Counted from the stretch's first letter, positions 36,301 through 45,590 are shown. The stretch: DNA of 64,000 nucleotides from Desulfobacterium sp. (GCA_030145245.1 JAQYWC010000054.1:186001-250000), one strand, 5' to 3'. Numbers and translations: made by a program. Notes: generated from the letters alone by a model not told the origin.

Positions 36301-36809
36301 TTGAAGACGGGTTGAACCTGGTAAAAGATCAGATGAATCAAGTCAAAGGTGTTGCAGCAACCATCCGCGTGGATTTTCTGGCGGCCGATATCGACAACGC
36401 CATTAATGATGTGAAAGCGGTGGTCCAGGCCCTGGATCCCGCAGGGGTTACCTCCCGTCTGGATATTCTGCACAATGACTTAAAACAGGTGCTCGACCAG
36501 ACCCTGCCGTCTGCCATGTTGTCCGGGATCGATACCATACTCCGGCAAGTCCAGGGCGTTGTGGCGGCGGTGAATCCGGAAACCAGCCTGGGTGAGCCTT
36601 TGAACGGAGCCTGGCAGGCTGTGGTGGATGAATTGGCGGGTATCGATTTTACCGTGGTGCTGCAACCGTTGATGGATAAGCTGGATGAGCTGGAATTGAA
36701 GTTTGAACAAGGGCTGGGTCGTACCGAAGCCTCGTTTGACCAGATGCTGGGTGCGGCACAGGCGACTTTAAGCGGCAGTGGAAGCGCAGGCGCGGGTGTA
36801 TCAATATAA
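33384..36809 (+). CDS. very large helical protein, candidate tape measure
   Basis: A protein of about 1,141 residues, almost entirely amphipathic helix with repeated patterns such as IPSLGDTLEQQMAPVTGAVN and LNELNATITGLLGQVL, rich in Leu, Asp, Gln and Val. No signal peptide, strong membrane segment or enzyme motif is seen. A helical protein of this size in a tail cluster is most simply the tape measure that sets tube length; at about 1.5 angstrom per residue that would mean a long tube. It might instead be a filamentous lumen or baseplate part. The ATG at 33384 is chosen over an upstream GTG. The stop overlaps the next start (TAATG). Confidence 0.6.
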   Translation: MPEGSLNINISTLRTALEGVGGLLGVTGDDSTPASGFAGAGGAFSVSPQQHFDNFTGQITQQLSGVLDFDAGSALGGVTDLFSSLEAGSDLIPVQALQGLTDRIQQVDGIFSGDFITRIENALNAITAISESIPSDRAGVASALVDQVIGVLMSLEGPEAETIQAWIDSIQDLFREAMPLIESAQSGDPAQALVDAFQRALDNTLNAFNYGAIKKVVDFVQTFPPKLSLQDQLAGLPGAMGNAATALSDVQGAVGSDFPAFRNAITGGMDALEEINRAFRPVIKVLNAIVNAKLLQPNALENYLREQMDKALAVQVHEVQKIDDPFNQLLDRIDAGIENIDLSFVRDDVLGFFDGLQENISGVDIPSLGDTLEQQMAPVTGAVNDLQQGVTDFLAQMEGFTDTINDQLCNTLGTIGEFQADGSFQYHFEGALQTLMENARTVIAGDPDNPGAISLTGTLNELNATITGLLGQVLVILQEVEGVITGVTGTAVGGINDFKDFVEGLNVQQLLDTLKEKIEKILDDLAPLEFDIIVDPIVSELDENAEKLRSVDVAALNDLLKAALELALDVVISINFTAEISTPLKEQFENVKAIPQSAIDTLQARYEQAISALDELSPTQLLQDLFSAFDVIDDAVNGLTAASLLAPLDGLHEQYLQQPFETLTPSTLLQPVTDGFQNLTAVFDQVSGGELIGPLNTILSDLKSKLDGFDITSWVDDLLGAVDGVKQDLQDIRPSELFAPIVQEFERLESELDRFKPSIVFEPVVALATPILAVLEEIQASTSQALHDAFQIPLQILDQLQPEVLTRQIQDHLDDIINLLNGVNFPAQFNQLKGQYFDFKVGVEAQGDTASLSIISHVDPERKLKALAATYNGLVQSLESIKENVVMPDLEALYTELQERLTGMLPPYARQLLDPETFKRVMRLANPVRFLEQLDQRFEEIKNRLLPIRPEDITAELDETYDTVLALVDGLDIEDGLNLVKDQMNQVKGVAATIRVDFLAADIDNAINDVKAVVQALDPAGVTSRLDILHNDLKQVLDQTLPSAMLSGIDTILRQVQGVVAAVNPETSLGEPLNGAWQAVVDELAGIDFTVVLQPLMDKLDELELKFEQGLGRTEASFDQMLGAAQATLSGSGSAGAGVSI

Positions 36810-39800
36810 TGGCTGATAAAACAGAAACCATCCATGTGAAAGTGCTGACCTATAATCCGGCCCAGGGGAATATGATCCCGGTGCCCGGCGCAGAGTTATT
36901 GTGCGAGCATAGCGGGTTCTTATATGATCCCAATCTATCCAGCGGCACCCCCACCACCGACAGCGCGGGTGTGGCGGAGGTGGAGATCACCTTTGATGAA
37001 GAGGAAGAGAACAGCCTGAACCCATATTTTACCATCACCATTCCACCAGCAAGCCGGACCCTGCCGGTTGCAGGGCCCGTTGACGAGCAGATCACCCTGC
37101 CCGATGAATGGACCACCAGGCATTATCACAACCGGCGTATCCCCCGCATTACTGACCATACCGACCCCAACAATCCCCTGGAGATCTTTGTCGGTTTGCA
37201 CGCCAACCTGAAATTCGCCTACCCGGATTTCCATGATTCCAACAAACGCAATCCATTGGCAATTCCCCAGGATACGGTCCAGGTGTATCTTGCGGATTAT
37301 GATGCCTTTATTTTCGATTGGCTGAATCCCGATGATACCCTGGGGGGATTCGGGTACAACCCCCATCCGGCCCCCGGGGAGAGCAAGAATATTGCCGTTG
37401 GCGAAGAGGACCGATATCCCTATTATGATGTCTGGCCCACGGTTCCCTGTGCTTTGGATGATCCTCCCGGCGGACCCAAGGCCCATATTGATCCGCCCTA
37501 TGCACCCGTGGCCCGGCTGGGTGGCGGAAGCTTCAGTCAAACCGGCTCCCTTGCCGTGGACCATCATGGGTTTGTGTTCATGATCGACGGCAATGTGATC
37601 CATCGTTTCTATCCCGACGGCACTTATATTGAAACCATTGCAGGTCCCGGGGCCGGTGTTACTTTATCCAACCCCAAAGGGATTGCATTGGGTCAGTATC
37701 GCAACCTGTTTATTGCCGATACCGATAACCACCGCATTGTGATCTTCCGTCCGGACTGGAAAGACGGTCAGCCCTCGTCTGTGACAGGGCGGTACAAGTT
37801 CTACAAAACCGTTGGTCTTTTTGGCCCTGGAGCTGCCAGCGGGCAGTTTGACCGGCCCCATGGATTGACCGTTGTGCATGAACGCAAGGTGGACGGTGAA
37901 GAATGGCTCGCAGTTGCAGACACGGGCAACCATCGTGTGCAGGTATTTTCCATCACCCGCCGCACCACGGGTGGTGCTTTGGATTTCTCTGCCAACCGTG
38001 TGGTGTTTCCCTTTTCCTTTGATTTGAACCATTTTTCGGAGTTTGGTGCGCCGGCGTCAGGCAGTGGCGCGGCTGCAGGTTCCCCCGTACCCGCCACCCT
38101 GTGGGAACCCGTTGATGTGACATCGGACCGTGGGAAACGGTTGTATGTCTGTGATCAGGTCTGGCACCGTGTCTCCCGCTGGGATCTGAACCCCGCAGGT
38201 AATGCCTATCTGCACCAGTCCGACTGGGAGAAGAGCGGGGGGGGCAGCGGCAGCGGCAATGGGGAGTTTGATATGCCGGTGGCCCTGGCAACCGATGCGA
38301 CCAACAGTTTCATCTATGTGGCTGATTTTAATAACCAGCGCATCCAGCGCCTGGACAACACCGGCACTCACCTGGTGAACTGGGACATGGGCCTTGCCAG
38401 TCCCCCGACACCCACCGGGGTTGCTGTGGATGCCCGTGGCCAGGTGTATGGTGCGGACGGCGCAAACCAGCGGGTGGTCCGGGGGACGGTGTTTGAAAGC
38501 AGCGGTGCGTTGAAACCCGGTTCCCAGGTCCCCCATGGCGTGGGGGATCCATGGACGCCAATTTCCGAACCCAATCATATGTCTGAACCTGCCTATACCT
38601 ATTTTGATGGGGACGGCAAGTTATGGATAAGCGACACCGGCAACAACAGGGTGTTGATCTATAACCGCAATGGGGCAGGGGAACTTGTGCCGGATGCCAC
38701 GCCGTCCGTAACAGGGCTGAACCGGCCTGGGGGGATCGTTAAATACGAAACCGGTGATGTTTTTATAGCGGACTCCAACGGCCATCAGGTTCGCAAATAT
38801 GATGCTGCTCTTGCACACGTGGCCGATATGGGCACGGGCACCCCGGGCAATGGTGACGATCAATTCAATCATCCCATGGGCCTTGGGGTTGCCAAACAGG
38901 CAGAGCCGGTACTTTACATCGCCGACCAGCTGAACAACCGGGTTAAGATGCACAAGCTCAACGGGGATTATATCGGCAGCATCACCGGTGACGGAACGCT
39001 GAACCTGGACAGGCCGGAGGATGTGGCCATCGACCCGGAAGGGCATCTGTACATTGCAGACACGGATAATGCACGGGTATTACAGTTCAGCCTGACCATG
39101 GACGGCCCGGTTGCCACAGCGCCCGCATTTGTACGCTCAATTACCCCAACGGGAATGAATTTCATCAAACCCTGCGGGGTGTCGCTGGATGAAGAAAATA
39201 AGCTGATTGTCACCGACCGGGACCAGGGTATGGTGTTCCGCCTGGAATCCGACGGTGATGTTTTAGCTTTTTGGGATATGAACGCCTTTATCCGCCAGGA
39301 CGTGGACTCGGCCACGGATTACTATCCGGAGCTGGCGCGGTTGTTACGCTTTGATCAACCCGGCCGGGGGGCAATGGACAGCCAGGGGTTGCTTGCTGTT
39401 GCAGATACCGGGCACCACCAGGTGCGCCTGATCCGCACCCATACCCAGCTCAAGCTGAATCTGTTTGACATTGGCCAGGGCGTGTTTGAAAAATTGCCCG
39501 ATATCTCCTTCCGCGTAAAGGGCGAGGCGGATTGGAGCCAGAGCCTGGGATTGGAGGTGGACCTTGACACGGAACTCTCCACCGAGCCCGACGAAGATGT
39601 GGCACAGGATCAATGGAATTATCACGGGCTGCTGACCAGTGAAGAGTTCAGCAGTGTGGTGGTGAATGTATTGAAAGTGATGCGGCTTTATCAAAAATGG
39701 TTTAAGGCCCATTCCCGGGCGGCGGCACAAGAGCGGCGCTGGGGACGTACGGATGAACCCCACAGCGTGAATATAGATATCGAAGAGGACCGGAGTTTTT

Positions 39801-41038
39801 ATTTTCTGGATGTTAATTTGAGCCGGGACGAAGATGGCTCCCCCCATGGCCGGGGTGCCGATGGCTGGGATGATTCCGTTGTCGCCCATGAACTGTCCCA
39901 TTGGCTGTTTGCTGAAAATACCGGTCCCTATCCGGTGCAGGATCTTAATTTTTTCCGGTGGATCCGCATCAGTGCAAGCCATAGCAGATCTTTGATTGAT
40001 ACCTATGATCTGGCCCTGAGTGAGGGGTGGGCTGAGTATGTGATGCATTTCTGGGGCAACCATTATGGCAGCAACGACCGGGTGCGGGGGTATGGCTTCT
40101 GGGGAAAATCCCTGGGGAATATTCGTGAAAAAAACAGGCCCTATGAGCGGCTGTTTGGCGGTGGTGCCAACCCGGTGCCGAACTTTGATGAACCGGAAAA
40201 AGGGTTGCGCAACGAGGGCTATATTTCCAACACCCTGTACCAGATCCACCGGGCCATTTCCGATTCCGATGTGATGTTTGCCGATTCCCCGGCCTATTGG
40301 CATGGGTATAACCTGAATGTCAGCAATGATATGGCCACCCGCTTTTCAAATACCATCTGGAAAGCCCTGGAGCGGTTCCAGGAGAACCTCCCGTCTGCCG
40401 ACCGTGGCAGCCGTGTGTTCCTGACCAAGCTGATCGACGAATTCTATACCAGTGAACCCCAATATGCCCAGGTCGCCCAAAGCATATTTGAACTGAACAA
40501 TATGTTGATGCCGGTGCTCACCATCCATGGGGAAACATCCCCAGGTAACCTGGGTGATGCCCTGGACGATGAGTTTGATCTGCCCGTGACCGTTCAAAAA
40601 ATACTGGTATTCAAAGTGGTCACCGCAAGCGGTCACCCCCTGGAAGCGTACAACCTGAAAATTGAAATCCTCTCGGGCACCACCTCCCATTACAGCCTGG
40701 ATCCGCCCGGGGCAGGTCCCACCCGGCGTCATGGCCGGATTACGCCTTTCTCCCCGCCGCCCAATGAACTCTACCGCGCCACGGACGGTGACGGGTTTGT
40801 GAAACTCAAATGCCTGGCACCCACCGGCGCCGGTGCCTCAGCGTTGATCAAGGCAACCTGCCAGCCGGATTTTGATAATGATGAAACCTTTGCACCCCCC
40901 CTGGCAGGGGATGATTACCCAACCTCCATCAGAAAACTCTACCTCTATGAACTGCGTGCCGCGGCCAAGGTGTGGTCGGGCACGGATAATAATTTTGGTG
41001 CAATGGTCAGTAAAGAGATTGAAATAAATATCGTATAA
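36809..41038 (+). CDS. NHL-propeller protein with HExxH metallopeptidase-like domain
   Basis: A 1,409-residue protein. Residues about 1-110 form a beta-rich N-terminal domain. Residues about 235-877 hold many NHL-type blades (FIADTDNHRIVIF, LYVCDQVWHRVSRW, LWISDTGNNRVLIYN, LYIADTDNARVLQF), enough for two propellers. Residues about 950-1240 contain VVAHELSHWLF, an HExxH zinc motif (His1027, Glu1028, His1031), and 41 residues later SEGWAEYVMHFWG (Glu1072, Glu1076), a likely third ligand region of a gluzincin. The rest is a beta-domain. There is no signal peptide. It is embedded between tail genes, so it is either cargo or a structural arm with protease activity. Confidence 0.8.
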   Translation: MADKTETIHVKVLTYNPAQGNMIPVPGAELLCEHSGFLYDPNLSSGTPTTDSAGVAEVEITFDEEEENSLNPYFTITIPPASRTLPVAGPVDEQITLPDEWTTRHYHNRRIPRITDHTDPNNPLEIFVGLHANLKFAYPDFHDSNKRNPLAIPQDTVQVYLADYDAFIFDWLNPDDTLGGFGYNPHPAPGESKNIAVGEEDRYPYYDVWPTVPCALDDPPGGPKAHIDPPYAPVARLGGGSFSQTGSLAVDHHGFVFMIDGNVIHRFYPDGTYIETIAGPGAGVTLSNPKGIALGQYRNLFIADTDNHRIVIFRPDWKDGQPSSVTGRYKFYKTVGLFGPGAASGQFDRPHGLTVVHERKVDGEEWLAVADTGNHRVQVFSITRRTTGGALDFSANRVVFPFSFDLNHFSEFGAPASGSGAAAGSPVPATLWEPVDVTSDRGKRLYVCDQVWHRVSRWDLNPAGNAYLHQSDWEKSGGGSGSGNGEFDMPVALATDATNSFIYVADFNNQRIQRLDNTGTHLVNWDMGLASPPTPTGVAVDARGQVYGADGANQRVVRGTVFESSGALKPGSQVPHGVGDPWTPISEPNHMSEPAYTYFDGDGKLWISDTGNNRVLIYNRNGAGELVPDATPSVTGLNRPGGIVKYETGDVFIADSNGHQVRKYDAALAHVADMGTGTPGNGDDQFNHPMGLGVAKQAEPVLYIADQLNNRVKMHKLNGDYIGSITGDGTLNLDRPEDVAIDPEGHLYIADTDNARVLQFSLTMDGPVATAPAFVRSITPTGMNFIKPCGVSLDEENKLIVTDRDQGMVFRLESDGDVLAFWDMNAFIRQDVDSATDYYPELARLLRFDQPGRGAMDSQGLLAVADTGHHQVRLIRTHTQLKLNLFDIGQGVFEKLPDISFRVKGEADWSQSLGLEVDLDTELSTEPDEDVAQDQWNYHGLLTSEEFSSVVVNVLKVMRLYQKWFKAHSRAAAQERRWGRTDEPHSVNIDIEEDRSFYFLDVNLSRDEDGSPHGRGADGWDDSVVAHELSHWLFAENTGPYPVQDLNFFRWIRISASHSRSLIDTYDLALSEGWAEYVMHFWGNHYGSNDRVRGYGFWGKSLGNIREKNRPYERLFGGGANPVPNFDEPEKGLRNEGYISNTLYQIHRAISDSDVMFADSPAYWHGYNLNVSNDMATRFSNTIWKALERFQENLPSADRGSRVFLTKLIDEFYTSEPQYAQVAQSIFELNNMLMPVLTIHGETSPGNLGDALDDEFDLPVTVQKILVFKVVTASGHPLEAYNLKIEILSGTTSHYSLDPPGAGPTRRHGRITPFSPPPNELYRATDGDGFVKLKCLAPTGAGASALIKATCQPDFDNDETFAPPLAGDDYPTSIRKLYLYELRAAAKVWSGTDNNFGAMVSKEIEINIV

Positions 41039-41058
41039 ACCGGCGGGAAAAGACTATA

Positions 41059-41077
41059 GGTTACCTGCCGGGTAACC
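41059..41077 (+). repeat. short perfect hairpin in the tail operon
   Basis: GGTTACC / GGTAACC with a five-base loop in the 58-base gap between the two giant NHL genes. It could tune expression of downstream genes. No T-run follows. Confidence 0.4.
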
Positions 41078-41096
41078 CTTGGAAGAGAAGAGAAAA

Positions 41097-44000
41097 ATGC
41101 CGTTTGTCGATTTACAATCAGAAGTCAAACAAGGCACACTGTGTTGGGCCGACCGCTGGAATATCGTGTTGCGCATCATGTGTCCGGACAGGGTTCCGGA
41201 AGGCGGCGAAGCGCCCATGCTTATTTCCATTGAATGGTCACCGCCACGGGCTGATGGGGAAACAATACTGACGTTTATACAGCGCAGTGAAACAGGCGGT
41301 AAAATCAGCTTTGATTCAGCGGGTGATCACCTGGAAAAAACCATCACCGGTGACTTCGGAGAACTTGTTACGGTTTATGGCAAAGATCCCACCACGGCAT
41401 CGGCATCGGAACCGGACGTGTCCCTGGAAATCAAAATCAACGACAAGGTGCGGGGCACCTTTCCCATGTCCGTGGGACCGGTAACCACAACCATTGAGAT
41501 TAAAGCGGAAAACGGCATTGACGATCCCCCTGAATATGTGCTGACGGATTATCCTGTGGGCTATAAAGCCGTTGCTTCGGAGGGTCCGGGGAGTTTCCGC
41601 TGGATAAGCAGCGATGTATCCGCATTGGTCATCACCCAGGGCGAAAGCGAAGAAATAGTCGAAACCGAGGCCCGGGGTGCCGTTGCAACTTCGCGGAAGC
41701 TGTGTGTCCTGTATGACCCGGATAGCGGGCCTGCCGTCATGGCGGTCCATGACGTCCAGGTGTGGCCGGTGGCCGATCTATCAACTCCCGGTGCATATCG
41801 TGTGGGACAATTGCATTATGGCGATAATGACCGGATTCAGGTAACCGGGAGCAGCGCCGGCTATTTAAGCCGGTGGGGGAGCAGCGGGAACGGCGACGGG
41901 GAATTCAATCATCCGGGGTCCGTTGCCGTGGATGGTGTGGGCGTTGTTTATGTGGTTGACAAGGATAACAACCGCATACAGAAATTTTCCCCTGACGGGA
42001 TTTTTATCGCCCAGTGGGGCGGCAGCGGTTCGGATTCGGGAGAGTTCAATCGTCCATGGGGAATTGCCATTGATACTGGCAATAGTATCTATGTTGCGGA
42101 CACGGGCAACAATCGCATCCAGAAGTTTAACCGCAACGGCGGCTTCCTCTCAAAATGGGGCAGTGCCGGCAGCGGTGACGGGGAATTTGACGAACCCTTT
42201 GGCATTGCTGTTGATAATGCCGGTCACTGCTATGTCAGCGACCGCAATAACCACCGGGTGCAGAAGTTTACCGACACCGGGACCTTTGTTGCCAAGTGGG
42301 GCAGTTCCGGAACTGCCGATGGCGGGTTTAATCATCCTGCAGGTATTGCAGTGGATGACACCTATCGTGTGTATGTGGCTGATGAAGACAATCACCGGGT
42401 GCAAAAATTTACCAGCAGCGGCAGTTTCATGACAAAGTGGGGAAAAGCCGGCGCCGGGGACGGCGAGTTCGACCACCCTGTGGATATCACCGCCGATACA
42501 CTGGGATCTGTTTATGTTACCGATCGTGACAACTCCCGGGTTCAAAGGTTTTCCGGCACCGGTATCTTCCAGGCCGTCTGGGGAACAGCGGGAGCTGGGG
42601 ACGGAGAGTTTAATTCACCTTCAGGTATTGTCATCAGTAAAAGCAACACCCTATATGTGACAGATTTCGATAACCACAGGGTTCAGCTTTTCAGTTTCAT
42701 CCGTCGATGGGGGCGGACCGGCAGTCTGGACGGGGAGTTCATGGGCCCGGCCGGCCTTGCCATAACTGCCGGAGGTGAGCTGCTGGTTGCAGACCGTTAT
42801 AACAACCGGGTGCAACGATTCAACAGCACAACAGGGGCTTTTGTTTCCAAGTGGGGGGGCAGGGGGACGGGGGACGGTGAATTTGATCATCCCTTTGGTA
42901 TCGCCATTGACGGGGGCAACAATATTTATGTAACGGACCGGGATAACCACCGGGTGCAGAAGTTTGATTCAACCGGCGCTTATCTTACGCAATGGGGATC
43001 CCAGGGCGGCGCGGACGGTCAATTCCGTAAACCCACCGGCATGGTATTCCACGGTGGTCATATTTATGTGGCGGATCAGGAGAATCACCGTATCCAAAAA
43101 TTTACCACCCCGGGTGCGTTTGTGCACAAGTGGGGCAAAACAGGCAACCTGGCAGGAACGGGAGATGGCGAATTTAATGCGCCAATTGGTATTGCCGTTG
43201 ACAGTGGCGGTCATCTTTATGTTGCTGATCGCGACAATAACCGCATTCAAAAATTTACCTCAGCCGGTGTGTTTGTCACTAAATGGGGCAGCGACGGTAG
43301 TGGTGATGGTGAATTTAATCAGCCCGCTGCTGTTGCGGTGGATGCCGGCGATCATGTCCATGTTGCGGACTTAGATAATGATCGTGTTCAAAAATTTAAT
43401 AACACGGGTACATTCTTCGAAACCTGGGGCGTTGCGGGGGACAGGGTCGGAGAGTTGCGCTGTCCGTCCGGACTTGCCATTGATCCGGCAGGTAATTTGT
43501 TTGTGGCCGATACCGGGCCAACCGTTACCATTGGTGGGGGATTGGAAGGTGTGGCAGAGGAAGTTGTCGTTAATCTGGAAGCCCTGGTGCGGTATCCTGC
43601 GGACAGCAATGGCGTTGGCGTGCAACTGTCAACCCGGGAAGATGAATATCCCCTTGTGATCCTTGCCCATGGCCGGCACAGTCCCTTTGAGTTTCACCGT
43701 ACGGTTGCGGGTGCCATTGTCATGATTGGCGCGGGGATACCCGATACCATTGTCGATGCCGGCGGCAATGTCATGGAGTTCAAGAACTATGAGGGCCTGG
43801 AATATATTGCATCCCATCTGGCCAGCCACGGTTTTATTGCGGTCAGTGTCAACCTTAACGGCCGTTATCATCCTGATACCGATCTCAGTGAGGTGTGGGC
43901 GGAGCTGGTAAAACCCCAGCAGCGTTTACTCAGCTGCCGTCCGGCAGAGTCGGACCAGGCGGCCATTGCCCACCGCGGCCTTACCATATTGCGGCATATC

Positions 44001-45200
44001 ATGGAAATGAAGCGCCGCAGCGAGGAAGATGCGCTATTCTACAGGACGATCGATTTAAGCAATACGGTATTGCTGGGCCATTCCCGGGGGGGAGAAGCCG
44101 TGGTGTCGGCCTATGAGCTGAACAAAATTTTACCCCCGGCAAACCAGGCGCAGATCAAAGGCGTGATTTCCATCGCACCCACCGATTTTCGTCACATTAG
44201 CCTGGATGTACCTTTTCTCGCGATAAATGGTTCAGATGATGGTGACGTGATCGATGCCGGTGGGTTGCGCATCTATGACCGTGCCGATCCGCCGAGACAA
44301 CTGGTCTGGGTCATTGGGGCCATCCACAATTATTTTTCCAGCAACTGGCAGTGGCAGGGGGAAGTGCCCGCAGCACCGCTTGTGGACCGTGATGGTCATG
44401 AGAATATTGCCAAGGCCTATGCCAATCTGTTTGTGCACCAATATATCATTAAGAATGTGGCGGGCCTTGCAACCTATTTCACAGGCGAACGCAGCATCAG
44501 CGCTTTAGCTGCAATCGACCGGCATCACTCCTATCAAACCGTTGGTGGGTTGATGGTGGACAGCTTTGAAGACGCGCCTGCCGATAAAACCCGCAATACC
44601 CTCAGCGGGGCGGTTACGGATGTGTCCGTGAAATCGTTTGATGAAATGGTATTCCATCGTCACACGGCTGCGGTGCAGCTCCCGGGTCCGCCAACAGCGG
44701 GAATGATTGCCGACATGCAGGCGGATCCGCCACGGTTAACGCCTTCCCGCTGCACCATCCATCTGGCGTACTGGTTCCACGAAACCAATGCCATGATGAT
44801 TGAATGGGATACGGATACTGCGGTTTATAATACCGCTTTGCCGAATGTGTCCGTGGTTGACTTTAAAGCCATGAGCTTTCGCGTGGCCCAGGATAAAACA
44901 GTGAACCCGGTGGGCGGCACCCAGGACTTTAAAGTAAAGCTGTCCGACAGTGCCGGCCAGGAAGCATTCATCAAGGTCAGCGATATCACCACAATACCCT
45001 ATCCCCGTGAAAAGGAGGTGGATATTGGCATCACCGTGGATTTTTCCAAATCCGTGTTTAAAACCGTGCGCATCCCGCTGAAGCGTTTTACACAATTGAA
45101 CAATAGCCTGGATCTTACGTCCCTGGCCGCCATTGCATTCATGTTCAGTGAAACCACAGTGGGGCGCCTGGGAATTGATGATATTGAGTTCACCCAATAG
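41097..45200 (+). CDS. 12-repeat NHL protein with alpha/beta hydrolase domain
   Basis: A 1,367-residue protein. Order: beta-rich N-terminal domain (about 1-250); about twelve near-identical NHL blades (about 255-806), each with a WG-x-GDGEF segment and a D-x-NHRVQKF segment, enough for two six-bladed propellers; an alpha/beta hydrolase (about 830-1140) with VILAHGRHSP, the nucleophile elbow LLGHSRGGEA (Ser996), a likely acid at Asp1047/1048 and His1077; and a C-terminal jelly-roll-like domain. The catalytic triad looks complete. No signal peptide. The ATG at 41097 is used rather than an upstream TTG. It follows the metallopeptidase protein in the tail operon, so cargo or receptor processing is plausible. 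Confidence 0.85.
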   Translation: MPFVDLQSEVKQGTLCWADRWNIVLRIMCPDRVPEGGEAPMLISIEWSPPRADGETILTFIQRSETGGKISFDSAGDHLEKTITGDFGELVTVYGKDPTTASASEPDVSLEIKINDKVRGTFPMSVGPVTTTIEIKAENGIDDPPEYVLTDYPVGYKAVASEGPGSFRWISSDVSALVITQGESEEIVETEARGAVATSRKLCVLYDPDSGPAVMAVHDVQVWPVADLSTPGAYRVGQLHYGDNDRIQVTGSSAGYLSRWGSSGNGDGEFNHPGSVAVDGVGVVYVVDKDNNRIQKFSPDGIFIAQWGGSGSDSGEFNRPWGIAIDTGNSIYVADTGNNRIQKFNRNGGFLSKWGSAGSGDGEFDEPFGIAVDNAGHCYVSDRNNHRVQKFTDTGTFVAKWGSSGTADGGFNHPAGIAVDDTYRVYVADEDNHRVQKFTSSGSFMTKWGKAGAGDGEFDHPVDITADTLGSVYVTDRDNSRVQRFSGTGIFQAVWGTAGAGDGEFNSPSGIVISKSNTLYVTDFDNHRVQLFSFIRRWGRTGSLDGEFMGPAGLAITAGGELLVADRYNNRVQRFNSTTGAFVSKWGGRGTGDGEFDHPFGIAIDGGNNIYVTDRDNHRVQKFDSTGAYLTQWGSQGGADGQFRKPTGMVFHGGHIYVADQENHRIQKFTTPGAFVHKWGKTGNLAGTGDGEFNAPIGIAVDSGGHLYVADRDNNRIQKFTSAGVFVTKWGSDGSGDGEFNQPAAVAVDAGDHVHVADLDNDRVQKFNNTGTFFETWGVAGDRVGELRCPSGLAIDPAGNLFVADTGPTVTIGGGLEGVAEEVVVNLEALVRYPADSNGVGVQLSTREDEYPLVILAHGRHSPFEFHRTVAGAIVMIGAGIPDTIVDAGGNVMEFKNYEGLEYIASHLASHGFIAVSVNLNGRYHPDTDLSEVWAELVKPQQRLLSCRPAESDQAAIAHRGLTILRHIMEMKRRSEEDALFYRTIDLSNTVLLGHSRGGEAVVSAYELNKILPPANQAQIKGVISIAPTDFRHISLDVPFLAINGSDDGDVIDAGGLRIYDRADPPRQLVWVIGAIHNYFSSNWQWQGEVPAAPLVDRDGHENIAKAYANLFVHQYIIKNVAGLATYFTGERSISALAAIDRHHSYQTVGGLMVDSFEDAPADKTRNTLSGAVTDVSVKSFDEMVFHRHTAAVQLPGPPTAGMIADMQADPPRLTPSRCTIHLAYWFHETNAMMIEWDTDTAVYNTALPNVSVVDFKAMSFRVAQDKTVNPVGGTQDFKVKLSDSAGQEAFIKVSDITTIPYPREKEVDIGITVDFSKSVFKTVRIPLKRFTQLNNSLDLTSLAAIAFMFSETTVGRLGIDDIEFTQ
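41860..43520 (+). repeat. tandem NHL-coding repeats (about 12 units of about 141 bp)
   Basis: The DNA of the hydrolase gene repeats with a period of about 141 bases, each unit encoding one blade. The units are clearly diverged at the DNA level, so they are not a recent expansion, but recombination between them could change blade number. Confidence 0.85.
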
Positions 45201-45206
45201 GTAGGA

Positions 45207-45590
45207 ATGATGAGAATACCCACAATATCAGATTATCACGTGGAAGAAGTGGAAATCCCGGCCCCTAAGGAGGAACAGCAGATCCTGCGGGAAGCCATGG
45301 GGGTTGATCCACCGTCACTGCCGCCGGGGCCGCCGCGGAAAGTGATCAAAATCACCCTGGATGCGGATGATTTTTCCGAAAACCTGGAGATCCCCTTTTC
45401 CATTGTGGTCGGCAACCAGACCCTGACCAATATTTCCGTTTGGGGGGGGGGTAAGCGTATTTCCGGTGTGGTCAGTGAAATGCCCAGGGAAGGGGATGCC
45501 ATTGTCATGAATTTCCCGACGGTTGAGGAGGAGGGGACGGTGCTGGCCGGAGCTTTCCGGATGTCGAAGGTGGAGCGGCGGCTGGCCTAG
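45207..45590 (+). CDS. unknown small protein of the tail locus
   Basis: A 127-residue protein. An N-terminal extended segment rich in Pro and Glu (about 1-45) is followed by a beta-rich part (about 46-127) with KVIKITLDADDFSENLEIPF and ISVWGGGKRISGVVS. It starts six bases after the hydrolase gene and precedes the hub gene, so a baseplate or adaptor role is possible. I do not recognise the family. Confidence 0.7.
   Translation: MMRIPTISDYHVEEVEIPAPKEEQQILREAMGVDPPSLPPGPPRKVIKITLDADDFSENLEIPFSIVVGNQTLTNISVWGGGKRISGVVSEMPREGDAIVMNFPTVEEEGTVLAGAFRMSKVERRLA

Noticed and set aside
39344-40303. 319-codon open frame on the minus strand inside the metallopeptidase gene
   Set aside because: It is the antisense of a strongly coding region with clear NHL and HExxH motifs; it has no ribosome-binding site or recognisable domain.
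41860-43520. Tandem repeats as a CRISPR-like or satellite array
   Set aside because: The period of about 141 bases is in frame and encodes NHL blades; units are diverged and there are no spacers.
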